A stretch of 13,738 nt of DNA from Nitrospirota bacterium (GCA_005877565.1 VBOK01000190.1:1-13738), one strand, 5' to 3'; positions 1 to 6,970 are shown, numbered from the stretch's first letter. Program-made: numbers and translations. The notes: a model not told the origin generated them from the sequence alone.

Positions 1-1025
1 TGGCTCTGTTCTGCCTCCTGCTTTCGGTCATAGCCTGTGGAAAGCAGAGTGACACCATCGTGGCGATCGCGCCACATCCTCGGAACCCTGACATCCTCTA
101 TGTGGCTACCAACGAGTCGCTCTACAAGACCCGCGACGGCGGAGCCACCTGGAGCAAAATGACCACCGACTTGAGCAGCTTCCGCGTCCTCACCCTCAGC
201 GTGGACCCCCACAGCCCTTCGAATGTCCTGGCCGGCACCATGGGAGACGCGGTGTACAAGAGCCCTGACGGCGGCCAAAGCTGGACTCCGCACAACGGCG
301 GCCTCAAGGAACACGTCTCCGTCGTCAATCAGTTCGTGTTCCACCCAACCGATCCTGACATCATTTACGCCGCGACGACCGTCGGGGTGTTCCGGTCCAA
401 GGATGGCGGTCGCCTGTGGGAAGAGCGCATGTATGGGATGAAGGAAGTCCACTACGTCGTCACGTTGGCGATGGACCCGCACAACCCGGACGTGATGTAC
501 GCCGGCACGACCGGTGGCGTGTACAAGACCACTGACGGCACGGCGCACTGGGACAGGGTCAACAACGGCCTCATCCCGATGGAGAAACTAGACGCGGCGA
601 TGGCGCTTGGCGTCAACAGCCTGGTGACGGACCCCGCGAAACCGGGGACCGTGTACGCCGGCACGACCAATGGCCTGTTCAAGACCACCGATGCCGCTGC
701 CTCCTGGAGACGGATCGAAAAGGGGCTGACCGACAATTACGTCAGCGTGCTGCTGATCGACCCGACCAATCCCAATATCCTCTACGCCGGGACCCGGAAG
801 GGCGTCCACAAGACCACGGACGGCGGCGAGACCTGGGGGCCGTCGAACGAAGGGTTGACTACACTGAACATCCGCGCGATGGCTCTCAGTCCGCTCAACC
901 CGCAGATTGTCTATGCGGGAACCAACGGCAGTGGGCTGTTCCGCAGCACGGACGGCGCAAAGACATGGACACATGTCCCGCTCACGCCTGCGCCCAAGGC
1001 ATCCCCAACCGCTCCCACCATCTAG
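1..1025 (+). CDS. Asp-box (BNR) seven-bladed beta-propeller lipoprotein, 5' partial
   Basis: The reading frame is open from base 3 and runs to a TAG at 1023-1025. A GTG at 60 is in frame but is not the true start: the codons before it encode a hydrophobic stretch ending in V-I-A-C (Cys codon 36-38), a lipobox, so the real start lies left of the window. The mature protein should be anchored by its N-terminal Cys, and Gly at +2 fits outer-membrane sorting under the E. coli Lol rule. Counting from GTG 60, seven repeats of about 45 residues follow. Each has a D/S-P-x-x-P turn, a (L/V)YAGT strand and an Asp-box of the form (S/T)-x-D-G-G-x-x-W (near residues 25-31, 68-75, 113-120, 157-164, 208-216, 252-259 and 297-303). 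Seven repeats make a closed propeller. The family includes sialidase/sortilin/Ycf48-like folds; no catalytic residues are evident, so a binding or assembly role is inferred. The substrate is unknown. A short Pro/Ala-rich tail ends the protein. Confidence 0.9.
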   Translation, partial: ALFCLLLSVIACGKQSDTIVAIAPHPRNPDILYVATNESLYKTRDGGATWSKMTTDLSSFRVLTLSVDPHSPSNVLAGTMGDAVYKSPDGGQSWTPHNGGLKEHVSVVNQFVFHPTDPDIIYAATTVGVFRSKDGGRLWEERMYGMKEVHYVVTLAMDPHNPDVMYAGTTGGVYKTTDGTAHWDRVNNGLIPMEKLDAAMALGVNSLVTDPAKPGTVYAGTTNGLFKTTDAAASWRRIEKGLTDNYVSVLLIDPTNPNILYAGTRKGVHKTTDGGETWGPSNEGLTTLNIRAMALSPLNPQIVYAGTNGSGLFRSTDGAKTWTHVPLTPAPKASPTAPTI

Positions 1026-1289
1026 CTTGGACTCCGCCCGCTGGACGTGCCGACCATCGTCCTGCGCATCGATCACGCTTCCCTGACCATCATCGAATTG
1101 ACACCTACTGCACCCCACCTTGTTCTTTTCAATTACATATATTCACGCTTCGACCATCCGCGAGCTTAAAGCAGCTTTGTGGTTCTCGGAGTGTCTCGAT
1201 CAATAGACGTGTTTCCGGTTTCAATCTCTTCGGAATTTTTCTAGTTGGAGTTTTACAGCACGAGCATAAACTATTTGTAAAAATTTTTA
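1026..1289. other. intergenic region, no gene seen
   Basis: No convincing coding region, RNA gene or terminator was found after the lipoprotein stop. An 11-base palindrome lies at 1168-1178 (AAAGCAGCTTT), and the sequence becomes clearly more AT-rich from about 1230 towards the promoter at 1290. Confidence 0.5.
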
Positions 1290-1318
1290 TTGACATGCTT
1301 AAAAGCGTCTGCTATAAA
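1290..1318 (+). promoter_or_regulatory. strong sigma-70-type promoter
   Basis: A -35 box TTGACA at 1290-1295 (6/6) and a -10 box TATAAA at 1313-1318 (5/6) are separated by exactly 17 bases. An A/T-rich tract directly upstream (about 1270-1289) resembles an UP element. Transcription would start near 1325 and read through the region 1351-1490 into the micro-ORF at 1533 and the hairpin at 1587-1618. Confidence 0.75.
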
Positions 1319-1350
1319 GCAATCACTTTTGATTTCGAAGACGCCCGCCA

Positions 1351-1490
1351 TTGGAAGAACTCAAAGACATCACTGTCAGCCTAGATCATCAGTCACGTCG
1401 ATCGCCACTTCGCTCAAACGAGACCGCCGGTTCCGCAAAGTGGCACCCAACACGTTCGAAGCCCTGGAAGAAAAACTCCAAGCTGTCTGA
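1351..1490 (+). pseudogene. possible frameshifted small coding remnant
   Basis: This lies within the predicted transcript between the promoter and the micro-ORF. One frame opens at TTG 1351 with an acidic/hydrophobic start (L-E-E-L-K-D-I-T-V-S-L) but then turns into Ser/Arg/Pro-rich sequence and ends at TGA 1525-1527, inside the next ribosome site. Another frame ends at TGA 1488-1490 with a helix-like tail (K-V-A-P-N-T-F-E-A-L-E-E-K-L-Q-A-V). Joining the two would give a plausible short amphipathic protein, so a single old frameshift near 1385-1400 is possible. No good ribosome site precedes 1351. It could equally be a non-coding leader. This is inference from composition only. Confidence 0.2.
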
Positions 1491-1532
1491 TGCTCAGGAT
1501 GAACACTGGACTTTAGAAGGGAGGTGAGATTA

Positions 1533-1568
1533 GTGGCGAAAAAGAAGGCTGCGAAGAAAAAGAAGTAA
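1533..1568 (+). CDS. lysine-rich 11-residue micro-ORF
   Basis: GTG at 1533 begins M-A-K-K-K-A-A-K-K-K-K followed by TAA at 1566-1568. A very strong Shine-Dalgarno sequence (AGAAGGGAGGTGA, about 1515-1527) sits 5-9 bases upstream, stronger than that of almost any other gene in this window. It is the last element before a GC-rich hairpin and the only ORF with a proper ribosome site in the unit driven by the 1290 promoter. Seven of 11 residues are Lys, like the Lys/Ala tails of bacterial histone-H1-like DNA-binding proteins, so nucleic-acid contact is conceivable. It is too short to assign. Alternatives are that it is a leader-type peptide of a regulatory RNA, or that the ribosome site serves mainly to protect or regulate the transcript. 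Confidence 0.5.
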   Translation: MAKKKAAKKKK

Positions 1569-1586
1569 GTTCCCCTCTAGCATCGC

Positions 1587-1618
1587 GTGCTGGGGGCAAG
1601 GCCCCTTGCCCCCAGCAC
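1587..1618 (+). terminator. hairpin terminator of the micro-ORF unit
   Basis: A perfect 15-bp inverted repeat (1587-1601 with 1604-1618, arms GTGCTGGGGGCAAGG and its complement) is separated by only two bases, so a few inner pairs must open to make the loop. The tail is TCTTAATTCCTT, only moderately T-rich. It lies 18 bases after the micro-ORF stop. The arms are symmetric, so it could also act on minus-strand transcripts that read past lpxC. Confidence 0.65.
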
Positions 1619-1700
1619 TCTTAATTCCTTACCCATAACCCACCCAATAAATCGAAGTGTGAGATTCTGTCATTACGGAACCTATAAGCGCATTGGAGGG

Positions 1701-1724
1701 AGGCGTTCGGAGAAGGTAACGCCT
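1701..1724 (-). terminator. weak stem-loop after lpxC
   Basis: Arms AGGCGTT (1701-1707) and AACGCCT (1718-1724) pair over a 10-base loop, 11 bases beyond the lpxC stop on the minus strand. No T-run follows in that direction, so a terminator role is only suggested. Together with the hairpin at 1587-1618 it separates the two convergent units. Confidence 0.3.
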
Positions 1725-1734
1725 TACGACGCAG

Positions 1735-2658
1735 CTAGTCGCGTTGCGGAGAGGCGACGAGGGAGGGTGGTAGCTCGCGCAGACGACCTGCCGGGGCATG
1801 AGTTTCAGCCGACACGAGCACCCAGTTGTCACGAGATTCGAGGATGCGGGAGACGAGACGGGCATGCAGCGCGTGCCCGGAGCGGATCGCCAGGATCTCT
1901 CCGACGATCGGCATGCCCAAGAGCGTCATATCGCCGACCAAGTCGAGGATCTTGTGGCGCACGAATTCATCCCTGTACCGGAGGCCGTCCTCATTGAGCA
2001 GCCCCTCATCGGACAGAATGAGCGTGTTGTGCAGCGACCCACCGAGACCCAGTCCGGCCTCCCAGAGCGCTTCGACCTCGCGGAGAAACCCGAAGGTGCG
2101 GGCCGGAGCGATGTCGCGGATAAAACTGTCGGGAGACCAATCGTAGGTGTAGGCCTGGCGTCGGATCAGCGGATGGTCATAGTCGATGGTGTACGTGACG
2201 CTGGCCGTGGAGGCCGGGCGAATCGAAATACGCTTATCGCCTTCGGTCACATCAAGGGGACGCACGATCTTCAAGTAGGACCGAGACCGGTCCTGTGCGG
2301 CAAGCCCGGCTTCCAGCAGTAGGTCCACGAACGGCGTCGCGCTGCCGTCCAAGGCCGGAAGTTCCGGCGCATCCACTTCGACATACAGATTGTCGATCTC
2401 AAGGCCTGCAGCTGCAGCCAGGAGGTGCTCGATGGTCTGGACCTGCACGCCGTCCACTCCAATCGTCGTCGACAACATGGTCGGGCGCACGTTGGCGATG
2501 ACCGCAGGAACCCACGGCTTGGCGCTGAGGTCCGTTCGAATGAAGACGATTCCAGTACCGGGCGGGGCTGGTGTGAGGGTCAGCGACACACCGCATCCGG
2601 AGTGAAGGCCCACCCCCGTACACGTTACCGGCTTTCGAATCGTCTGCTGCTGGCGCAT
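1735..2658 (-). CDS. lpxC: UDP-3-O-acyl-N-acetylglucosamine deacetylase
   Basis: LpxC removes the acetyl group from UDP-3-O-acyl-GlcNAc, the committed step of lipid A synthesis, in the cytoplasm. The 307-residue length is normal for the family. The N-terminus has the family signature around T-G-V-G-L-H-S-G (14-21). Zinc ligands are visible as His78 in I-E-H-L-L-A-A and His235/Asp239 in H-K-I-L-D-L-V-G-D, and the catalytic His is His262 in S-G-H-A-L-H. The L-P-A-L-D-G-S-A-T-P-F motif (100-110) is also typical. The ATG start is preceded by TAAGGAG (2663-2669 on the minus strand) at a suitable distance. It stands alone, 220 bases from the upstream regulator gene, and is convergent with the micro-ORF unit. 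No zinc ligand or catalytic residue is missing. Confidence 0.97.
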   Translation of the reverse strand: MRQQQTIRKPVTCTGVGLHSGCGVSLTLTPAPPGTGIVFIRTDLSAKPWVPAVIANVRPTMLSTTIGVDGVQVQTIEHLLAAAAGLEIDNLYVEVDAPELPALDGSATPFVDLLLEAGLAAQDRSRSYLKIVRPLDVTEGDKRISIRPASTASVTYTIDYDHPLIRRQAYTYDWSPDSFIRDIAPARTFGFLREVEALWEAGLGLGGSLHNTLILSDEGLLNEDGLRYRDEFVRHKILDLVGDMTLLGMPIVGEILAIRSGHALHARLVSRILESRDNWVLVSAETHAPAGRLRELPPSLVASPQRD

Positions 2659-2724
2659 TAGGCTCCTTACTGATGCAGGCTTTCATAAGACTAGCAAGAG
2701 TAATACCTACCGATAAGATCCCAA

Positions 2725-2739
2725 ACTTGTTTAGCAAGT
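2725..2739. repeat. 15-bp inverted repeat upstream of lpxC
   Basis: ACTTG (2725-2729) and CAAGT (2735-2739) flank the 5-base spacer TTTAG, about 70-80 bases before the lpxC start. The position suits an operator, but no clear sigma-70 boxes were found around it. It may be chance. Confidence 0.2.
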
Positions 2740-2832
2740 CATTGATTTATTGAATGTTTGTGACTGCTCGACCCCACACTCAAGGTCCGTTGTAAATGCG
2801 TTCTGTTGTAAAAACCCTTCATTTGTAGCATT

Positions 2833-2865
2833 TCTCCTGCCGCAGGTCTGTGTTGTCACAGGAGA
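2833..2865 (-). terminator. possible stem-loop after the response regulator
   Basis: Arms TCTCCTG (2833-2839) and CAGGAGA (2859-2865) pair around 19 bases that contain a smaller hairpin (CTGTG/CACAG). It starts 13 bases after the regulator stop on the minus strand. The bases that follow contain no uninterrupted T-run, so this may be an mRNA-end structure and not a true intrinsic terminator. Confidence 0.3.
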
Positions 2866-2878
2866 TCAATTACGGGTA

Positions 2879-3550
2879 TTAGGGCTTGGGGTCGAGCTCA
2901 ATCAGCCCCTTGCGGATGGCCAAAATGGCGGCTTGCGTGCGGTCATAGACTTGTAGTTTGTGGAAGATGTTCCGTACATGGTTCTTGACGGTCTTCTCGC
3001 TCAGGTCAAGATCGTTGGCAATCTCCTTGTTCGTTTTCCCGTCGGCCACCAGGCGCAGCACGGTGATCTCCCGCTCGGTCAGGTCGTGCTCCGTCCGGGC
3101 CTGCTTCCTGCCCTTCCCTTCCGCCAGCAAAGAGAACTCCGCAAGGATCTTGCTCGCTACGGACGGATGGATGAGGGACTCGCCTTTGTAGATCGACCGG
3201 ATGGCCGAGATGATCTGCGCCGAGTCGGAATCCTTCAGCAGATAGCCCGTGGCTCCGGCGCGGACAAGGTCGAAAATGTATTTCTCCTCATCGTACATCG
3301 TGAGCGCCACGATGCCGATGTGCGGAGACTCCCGCTTGATGGCACGGGTGGCCTCCACCCCGCTCATGCGGGGCATGCTCACGTCCATCAGGATGACGTC
3401 GGGCTGTAATTCCCGCGCCTTCTCCACAGCCTCCTGACCGTCACGCGCCTCACCCAAAACCTCAAGGTCGCCGCTCTCCCGCATGATCGCCGCGAGGCCC
3501 TCCCGGACCACGCGGTGGTCATCTGCGATCAGGACTCTGATCCGCTCCAC
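2879..3550 (-). CDS. NarL/FixJ-family response regulator
   Basis: This is a two-domain transcription factor of 223 residues. The receiver domain (1-120) has the acidic pair Asp10-Asp11, phospho-acceptor Asp56 in L-M-D-V-S-M-P, Thr84 and Lys106. The C-terminal LuxR-type helix-turn-helix (about 155-215) contains L-T-E-R-E and N-K-E-I-A..L-S-E-K-T-V-K-N-H. The GTG at 3548-3550 is preferred as start because the receiver strand begins two residues later and GGAGGAGAGG lies just upstream. An in-frame start at 3658 would add a low-complexity Arg/Pro/Ser leader not typical of the family. It overlaps the end of the kinase gene by 32 bases, indicating translational coupling, so it is the cognate partner of that kinase. 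All phosphorylation residues are intact. Its target genes are not identified. Confidence 0.93.
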   Translation of the reverse strand: MERIRVLIADDHRVVREGLAAIMRESGDLEVLGEARDGQEAVEKARELQPDVILMDVSMPRMSGVEATRAIKRESPHIGIVALTMYDEEKYIFDLVRAGATGYLLKDSDSAQIISAIRSIYKGESLIHPSVASKILAEFSLLAEGKGRKQARTEHDLTEREITVLRLVADGKTNKEIANDLDLSEKTVKNHVRNIFHKLQVYDRTQAAILAIRKGLIELDPKP

Positions 3551-4676
3551 GCTGCCTCTCCTCCTCCGGAGTGATGGGGATATCGAAGAGCACCCGGGTG
3601 CCGTGTCCCTTCCGCGATTCCACGCGGGCCGTTCCCCCGACCAGGCGAGCCCGCTCATGAATCCCTTTCAAACCGAACGATTGCCATTTGGTCGGATCCT
3701 GCGACATGGCCTCCACGTCGAACCCGATCCCGTTGTCCTCGATCGTGCCTTTGATCCGGCCTTCCGCGACGGTCAGGGTGATCGTGGCCCGCTCCGCCTT
3801 CGCGTGCTTCTGGACATTGCTGAGCGCTTCCTGCGCGATCCGGAATAGAACGATCTTGGTCGTCGGCGCCATCGCCGATTCGTCGCCCGACCATATCAAC
3901 ACAGTCCGGATGTGCGACTGCGTCTCGTAGGACTTGAGGTAATTTTTGAGTGCCGGCACCACCTCCATCGATTCGAAGTAGAGCGGACGAAGGTTGAAGA
4001 TCACCTGACGTGATTCCTCGATGGCCGTCTTGAGCTGGGCCTTGGCGTCGCTCAACAGCTCGAAGCTGTGGGTGGGGTCCGAAAAGATGAGTTCCCGGCA
4101 CAAGTCCAGTTTGAGATTGATCCCGGCCAACGTCTGGACCAGGCCGTCATGGATCTCGCAGGCGATACGGCTGCGCTCGCCGGTGATGGCGGAGCCGGCC
4201 TCCTTTTCGTACAGTTTGGAAAGCTCCTGGAACTTCTTGAGGTGCCGCGTCATCTCCGCGTTGGCGCGCACGCGCGCCTCGATGAGCTGCCACATGAACT
4301 TGGCGCTCGTCCCGCGGATGACGGCCACCCCCGCCCGATCGAGTTCGCGCAGTGCGCTCTCAACTGTCGCATTGCCAGTGACGTCGATGATCAGATCCAC
4401 TTCCTCGGAGCTCAGCAGGTCGCGGAAGTTCCGCGTCACGGGAATGCCGTAGCGTTTGGCCAGGCGCAGCCCCGGAGCCTTGGGATCAATCTCGGCCACA
4501 CCGACGATGCGAACCAGCGGGTCCGGCGCAAGGACCGTCAGGAGCGCCGTGCCCCCGGCGCCCGCGCCGATAATGGCCACGTTGGTGATGCGGGGCTCGG
4601 CCGCCTCCTGACGGGATGCGCCCCGTTTCTGGGGGGTGGATGGACGACGGGACGAGGGCTTGCTCTTTACCGGCAT
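3519..4676 (-). CDS. Rossmann-domain/HisKA_3 hybrid sensor histidine kinase
   Basis: This 385-residue cytosolic kinase shows no signal peptide or membrane segment. Residues 30-125 form a Rossmann-like domain: strand V-A-I-I, glycine loop G-A-G-A-G-G (37-42), a second strand ending in A-E-I-D (61-64, the acidic residue usual for NAD ribose binding), and V-D-L-I-I-D-V-T-G-N (93-102), as in the N-terminal halves of Gfo/Idh/MocA or homoserine dehydrogenases. The catalytic C-terminal domain of such enzymes is absent. A helical linker (about 128-165) leads to HisKA_3 with His176 in C-E-I-H-D-G-L-V-Q. The HATPase core has the N-box E-A-L-S-N-V-Q-K-H (283-291), G1 D-N-G-I-G-F-D (314-320), G2 G-L-K-G-I (335-339) and G-H-G-T (357-360), all intact. 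It likely phosphorylates the overlapping NarL-type regulator. Sensing of NAD(H) or another nucleotide by the N-terminal domain is inference. It follows nrdR by 35 bases. Confidence 0.9.
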   Translation of the reverse strand: MPVKSKPSSRRPSTPQKRGASRQEAAEPRITNVAIIGAGAGGTALLTVLAPDPLVRIVGVAEIDPKAPGLRLAKRYGIPVTRNFRDLLSSEEVDLIIDVTGNATVESALRELDRAGVAVIRGTSAKFMWQLIEARVRANAEMTRHLKKFQELSKLYEKEAGSAITGERSRIACEIHDGLVQTLAGINLKLDLCRELIFSDPTHSFELLSDAKAQLKTAIEESRQVIFNLRPLYFESMEVVPALKNYLKSYETQSHIRTVLIWSGDESAMAPTTKIVLFRIAQEALSNVQKHAKAERATITLTVAEGRIKGTIEDNGIGFDVEAMSQDPTKWQSFGLKGIHERARLVGGTARVESRKGHGTRVLFDIPITPEEERQRGADQSPDRR

Positions 4677-4711
4677 CGCACGCGCTCCCGTAGAGAATGA
4701 GAATCGCCCGG

Positions 4712-5182
4712 CTAGGCCTGTCCCTCTCCCCGCTCGCGAAGCAGTCCCTTGACCTCATCCATGAACTGCGCGACGTCTTTGAACTCCCGGTACACGGACG
4801 CGAAGCGGACATACGCGACCTGATCGAGTTGGTGGAGCTCGGACATGACCTCCTCGCCCACCACACGGCACGGGACCTCGGCCTCGCCCCGCTCCTGGAT
4901 ACGCTTCTCGATGCGGTCCGCGACGACCTCCAGCGTCGCCATGCTGATCGGGCGTTTCTCACAGGCTTTCTTCAAGCCGGCCAGCACCTTGGCCCGGTCG
5001 AAGGGCTCTCGCCGCCCGTCTTTCTTGACGATCATGGGGAGCACTTCGTCGACCCGCTCGTAGGTGGTGAACCGCCGCTTGCACCCCAGGCACTCCCGGC
5101 GCCGGCGGATGGCCTCGCCTTCTTTCGCCATCCGCGAGTCCACGACCTTGTCTTCAACGTGGCTACAAAACGGGCATCGCAC
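4712..5182 (-). CDS. nrdR: transcriptional repressor NrdR
   Basis: NrdR is the zinc-ribbon/ATP-cone repressor of ribonucleotide reductase genes; it senses ATP/dATP through the ATP-cone. The 156-residue size is standard. The N-terminal zinc ribbon has C-P-F-C (3-6) and C-L-G-C (31-34), with R-R-R-R-E-C and R-R-F-T-T-Y-E (36-42). The ATP-cone occupies about 49-139, beginning with V-K-K-D-G-R-R-E-P-F. The start is GTG at 5180-5182, only 17 bases after the glyA stop, and puts the zinc ribbon right at the N-terminus as in homologues. No NrdR box or nrd gene was recognised in the window, so its targets lie elsewhere. The glyA-nrdR neighbourhood is common in bacteria. Confidence 0.97.
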   Translation of the reverse strand: MRCPFCSHVEDKVVDSRMAKEGEAIRRRRECLGCKRRFTTYERVDEVLPMIVKKDGRREPFDRAKVLAGLKKACEKRPISMATLEVVADRIEKRIQERGEAEVPCRVVGEEVMSELHQLDQVAYVRFASVYREFKDVAQFMDEVKGLLRERGEGQA

Positions 5183-5199
5183 CGACGGCCGCCTTTTCC

Positions 5200-6450
5200 T
5201 TACCGATACGCTTTAAAGACAGGAAACTTCCCGCACAAAGCGCGCATGCGCGAGCGCACACGCCGCCGCACGGTCTGGTCCTGCGGATTCGACAGGACCT
5301 TGTCGATGGCGTCGGCGATCTCGTCCATCTCCTTTTCCCGCATGCCGCGCGTGGTTACGATCGGCGTGCCAAGCCGGATGCCACTGGCGATGGCCGGTGG
5401 CCTCTCATCATACGGGATCGCGTTCTTGTTGACCGTGATGCCTGCCTCGTCTAGTGCCGTTTCGGCGTCCTTGCCGGTCATCCCCTTGGACTTCGCCACG
5501 TCCACCAGCATCAGGTGGGTATCCGTGCCCCCCGACACGATCCGAAAGCCCCGCTTCTGGAGGTCACTCGCCAGGGCATTGGCATTCGCCAAGACTTGTT
5601 GCTGGTATTTCTTGAAGCCCGGGGAGAGCGCCTCTTTCAGGGCAACGGCCTTGGCAGCGATGACATGCATCAACGGCCCCCCTTGGAGACCGGGAAAGAT
5701 CGCCTTGTCCAACGCCTTGGCATACTCAGCCTTGCACATCACCATACCGCCTCGCGGCCCGCGCAACGTCTTATGGGTCGTGGTGGTGACAAAGTCGGCA
5801 TAGGGGATGGGACTCGGATGCAGACCGGCGGCGATCAAGCCGGCGATGTGGGCGATGTCCACCATGAGATAGGCGCCGACCGCTTTCGCGATCTCGTGGA
5901 ACTTGGGGAAGTCGAGGATGCGGGGGTAGGCGCTGGCGCCGACGACGATCAGCCGCGGCCGGCACTCCTCGGCCATCTTCCGCACTGCGTCGTGATCGAT
6001 ACGCTCGGTGGTCCGGTCCACGCCATAGGAATAGGCGTGATAGAGGATGCCGGAGAAGCTCACGCGGCTTCCGTGGGTGAGGTGGCCGCCATGGGCCAGG
6101 TCCATACCGAGGATTGCGTCGCCCGGCTTGAGGACCGCGAAATAGACGGCCATGTTGGCCTGCGCCCCCGAATGGGGTTGGACATTCACATGATCCGCGC
6201 CGAAGATCTGCTTGGCGCGCTCGATCGCCAGCGACTCGACAACGTCCATGTACTGGCAGCCCCCGTAGTAGCGGCGACCGGGATAGCCCTCGGCGTACTT
6301 GTTGGTCATGAGCGAGCCCTGCGCGGCCAGAACCGCCGGGCTGGCGAAGTTCTCCGACGCGATCAACAGGACCTTTTCGCGCTGGCGGCGGCCTTCCTTC
6401 CGGATGGCCTCGTAGACCTCTGGATCGGTCGTCTTCAGTGGGTTGGGCAT
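5200..6450 (-). CDS. glyA: serine hydroxymethyltransferase
   Basis: This PLP enzyme interconverts serine plus tetrahydrofolate with glycine plus 5,10-methylene-tetrahydrofolate, feeding one-carbon units into purine, thymidylate and methionine synthesis. The protein has 416 residues from the ATG at 6448-6450, the usual length. Clear signatures are the substrate/folate region I-A-S-E-N-F (30-35), Y-A-E-G-Y-P-G-R-R-Y-Y-G-G (52-64), H-S-G-A-Q-A-N (93-99), D-I-A-H-I-A-G-L (198-205) and the PLP-Lys motif T-T-T-T-H-K-T-L-R-G-P-R-G-G with Lys227. The reading frame is open to 6486, but the chosen ATG avoids overlap with rplI, whose stop is 7 bases upstream, and has GGGAGG 11 bases before it, inside the end of rplI. 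It is second in the rplI-to-regulator run. Confidence 0.98.
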   Translation of the reverse strand: MPNPLKTTDPEVYEAIRKEGRRQREKVLLIASENFASPAVLAAQGSLMTNKYAEGYPGRRYYGGCQYMDVVESLAIERAKQIFGADHVNVQPHSGAQANMAVYFAVLKPGDAILGMDLAHGGHLTHGSRVSFSGILYHAYSYGVDRTTERIDHDAVRKMAEECRPRLIVVGASAYPRILDFPKFHEIAKAVGAYLMVDIAHIAGLIAAGLHPSPIPYADFVTTTTHKTLRGPRGGMVMCKAEYAKALDKAIFPGLQGGPLMHVIAAKAVALKEALSPGFKKYQQQVLANANALASDLQKRGFRIVSGGTDTHLMLVDVAKSKGMTGKDAETALDEAGITVNKNAIPYDERPPAIASGIRLGTPIVTTRGMREKEMDEIADAIDKVLSNPQDQTVRRRVRSRMRALCGKFPVFKAYR

Positions 6451-6457
6451 GGATGCG

Positions 6458-6940
6458 TTAGCCTCCCTTGCCGGTGGCCGGCACATCGTCGGAGGCTTCG
6501 CTCTTGACCACGGTCACGCTCACCGTGGCCGTCACCTGGGAATGGAGCTTGACCGGCACCGACACGGCGCCGAGTTCCTTGATCGGATGGACTAGTTCGA
6601 TCTTGCGCTTGTCCACTTCGATCCCCCGGGCCGCCAGGGCTTCGGCGATGTCCTTGGCCGTCACGGACCCAAACAGTTTATCGTCCTTGCCAACCTGGAC
6701 GGGAATCGTCACGGCGATGGCACTGACCTTCTTCGCGAACTCTTCCAGGGAGGCCTTCTCTTTGCGCGCCTTTTCGGCGATCACGCGCTTGGCATGTTCG
6801 ACCGTCTTCAGGCTGCGCCCGGTCGCCTCCACGGCCTTGTTGCGGGGGAAGAGATAATTGCGCGCATAGCCGGAAGCAACATCAAGAATATCCCCGATGT
6901 TGCCGACTCCGTGCACGTCTTCTCGCAGAATCACCTTCAT
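6458..6940 (-). CDS. rplI: 50S ribosomal protein L9
   Basis: bL9 binds 23S rRNA near the base of the L1 stalk. The 160-residue protein is slightly longer than the usual 148-150, the extra being a short C-terminal tail (K-S-E-A-S-D-D-V-P-A-T-G-K-G-G). The N-terminal domain shows the family signature M-K-V-I-L-R-E-D-V..G..G-D-I-L-D-V-A-S-G-Y-A-R-N-Y-L-F-P (1-32), followed by the long connecting helix (about 41-74) and the C-terminal domain. It is first in the minus-strand run rplI-glyA-nrdR-kinase-regulator and has its own promoter at 6971-6999. Unlike in many bacteria, rpsF and rpsR are not next to it: the upstream side is a divergent unrelated gene. No strong Shine-Dalgarno sequence is seen. 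Confidence 0.97.
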   Translation of the reverse strand: MKVILREDVHGVGNIGDILDVASGYARNYLFPRNKAVEATGRSLKTVEHAKRVIAEKARKEKASLEEFAKKVSAIAVTIPVQVGKDDKLFGSVTAKDIAEALAARGIEVDKRKIELVHPIKELGAVSVPVKLHSQVTATVSVTVVKSEASDDVPATGKGG

Positions 6941-6970
6941 TGCTACAACTTCTTGTGGGGAGAGAAGAAG

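Noticed and set aside
588..1118. Long minus-strand frame opposite the beta-propeller gene
   Set aside because: It mirrors the codons of the real gene, lacks a ribosome site and has no recognisable domain; the plus-strand frame has clear Asp-box repeats.
3551..3658. N-terminal extension of the response regulator
   Set aside because: The extra residues are low-complexity Arg/Ser/Pro sequence overlapping the kinase catalytic region; GTG at 3548-3550 has a good ribosome site and family-typical N-terminus.
4697..5803. 368-codon plus-strand frame opposite nrdR and glyA
   Set aside because: It is antisense to two certain genes and has no domain or ribosome-site support.
6451..6486. Upstream start for glyA
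   Set aside because: It would overlap the end of rplI and add residues not seen in the family; the ATG at 6448-6450 gives the standard N-terminus.
5515..6507. 330-codon plus-strand frame opposite glyA
   Set aside because: It is a shadow of high-GC codon use in glyA, which carries all SHMT signatures; no family features in the antisense product.
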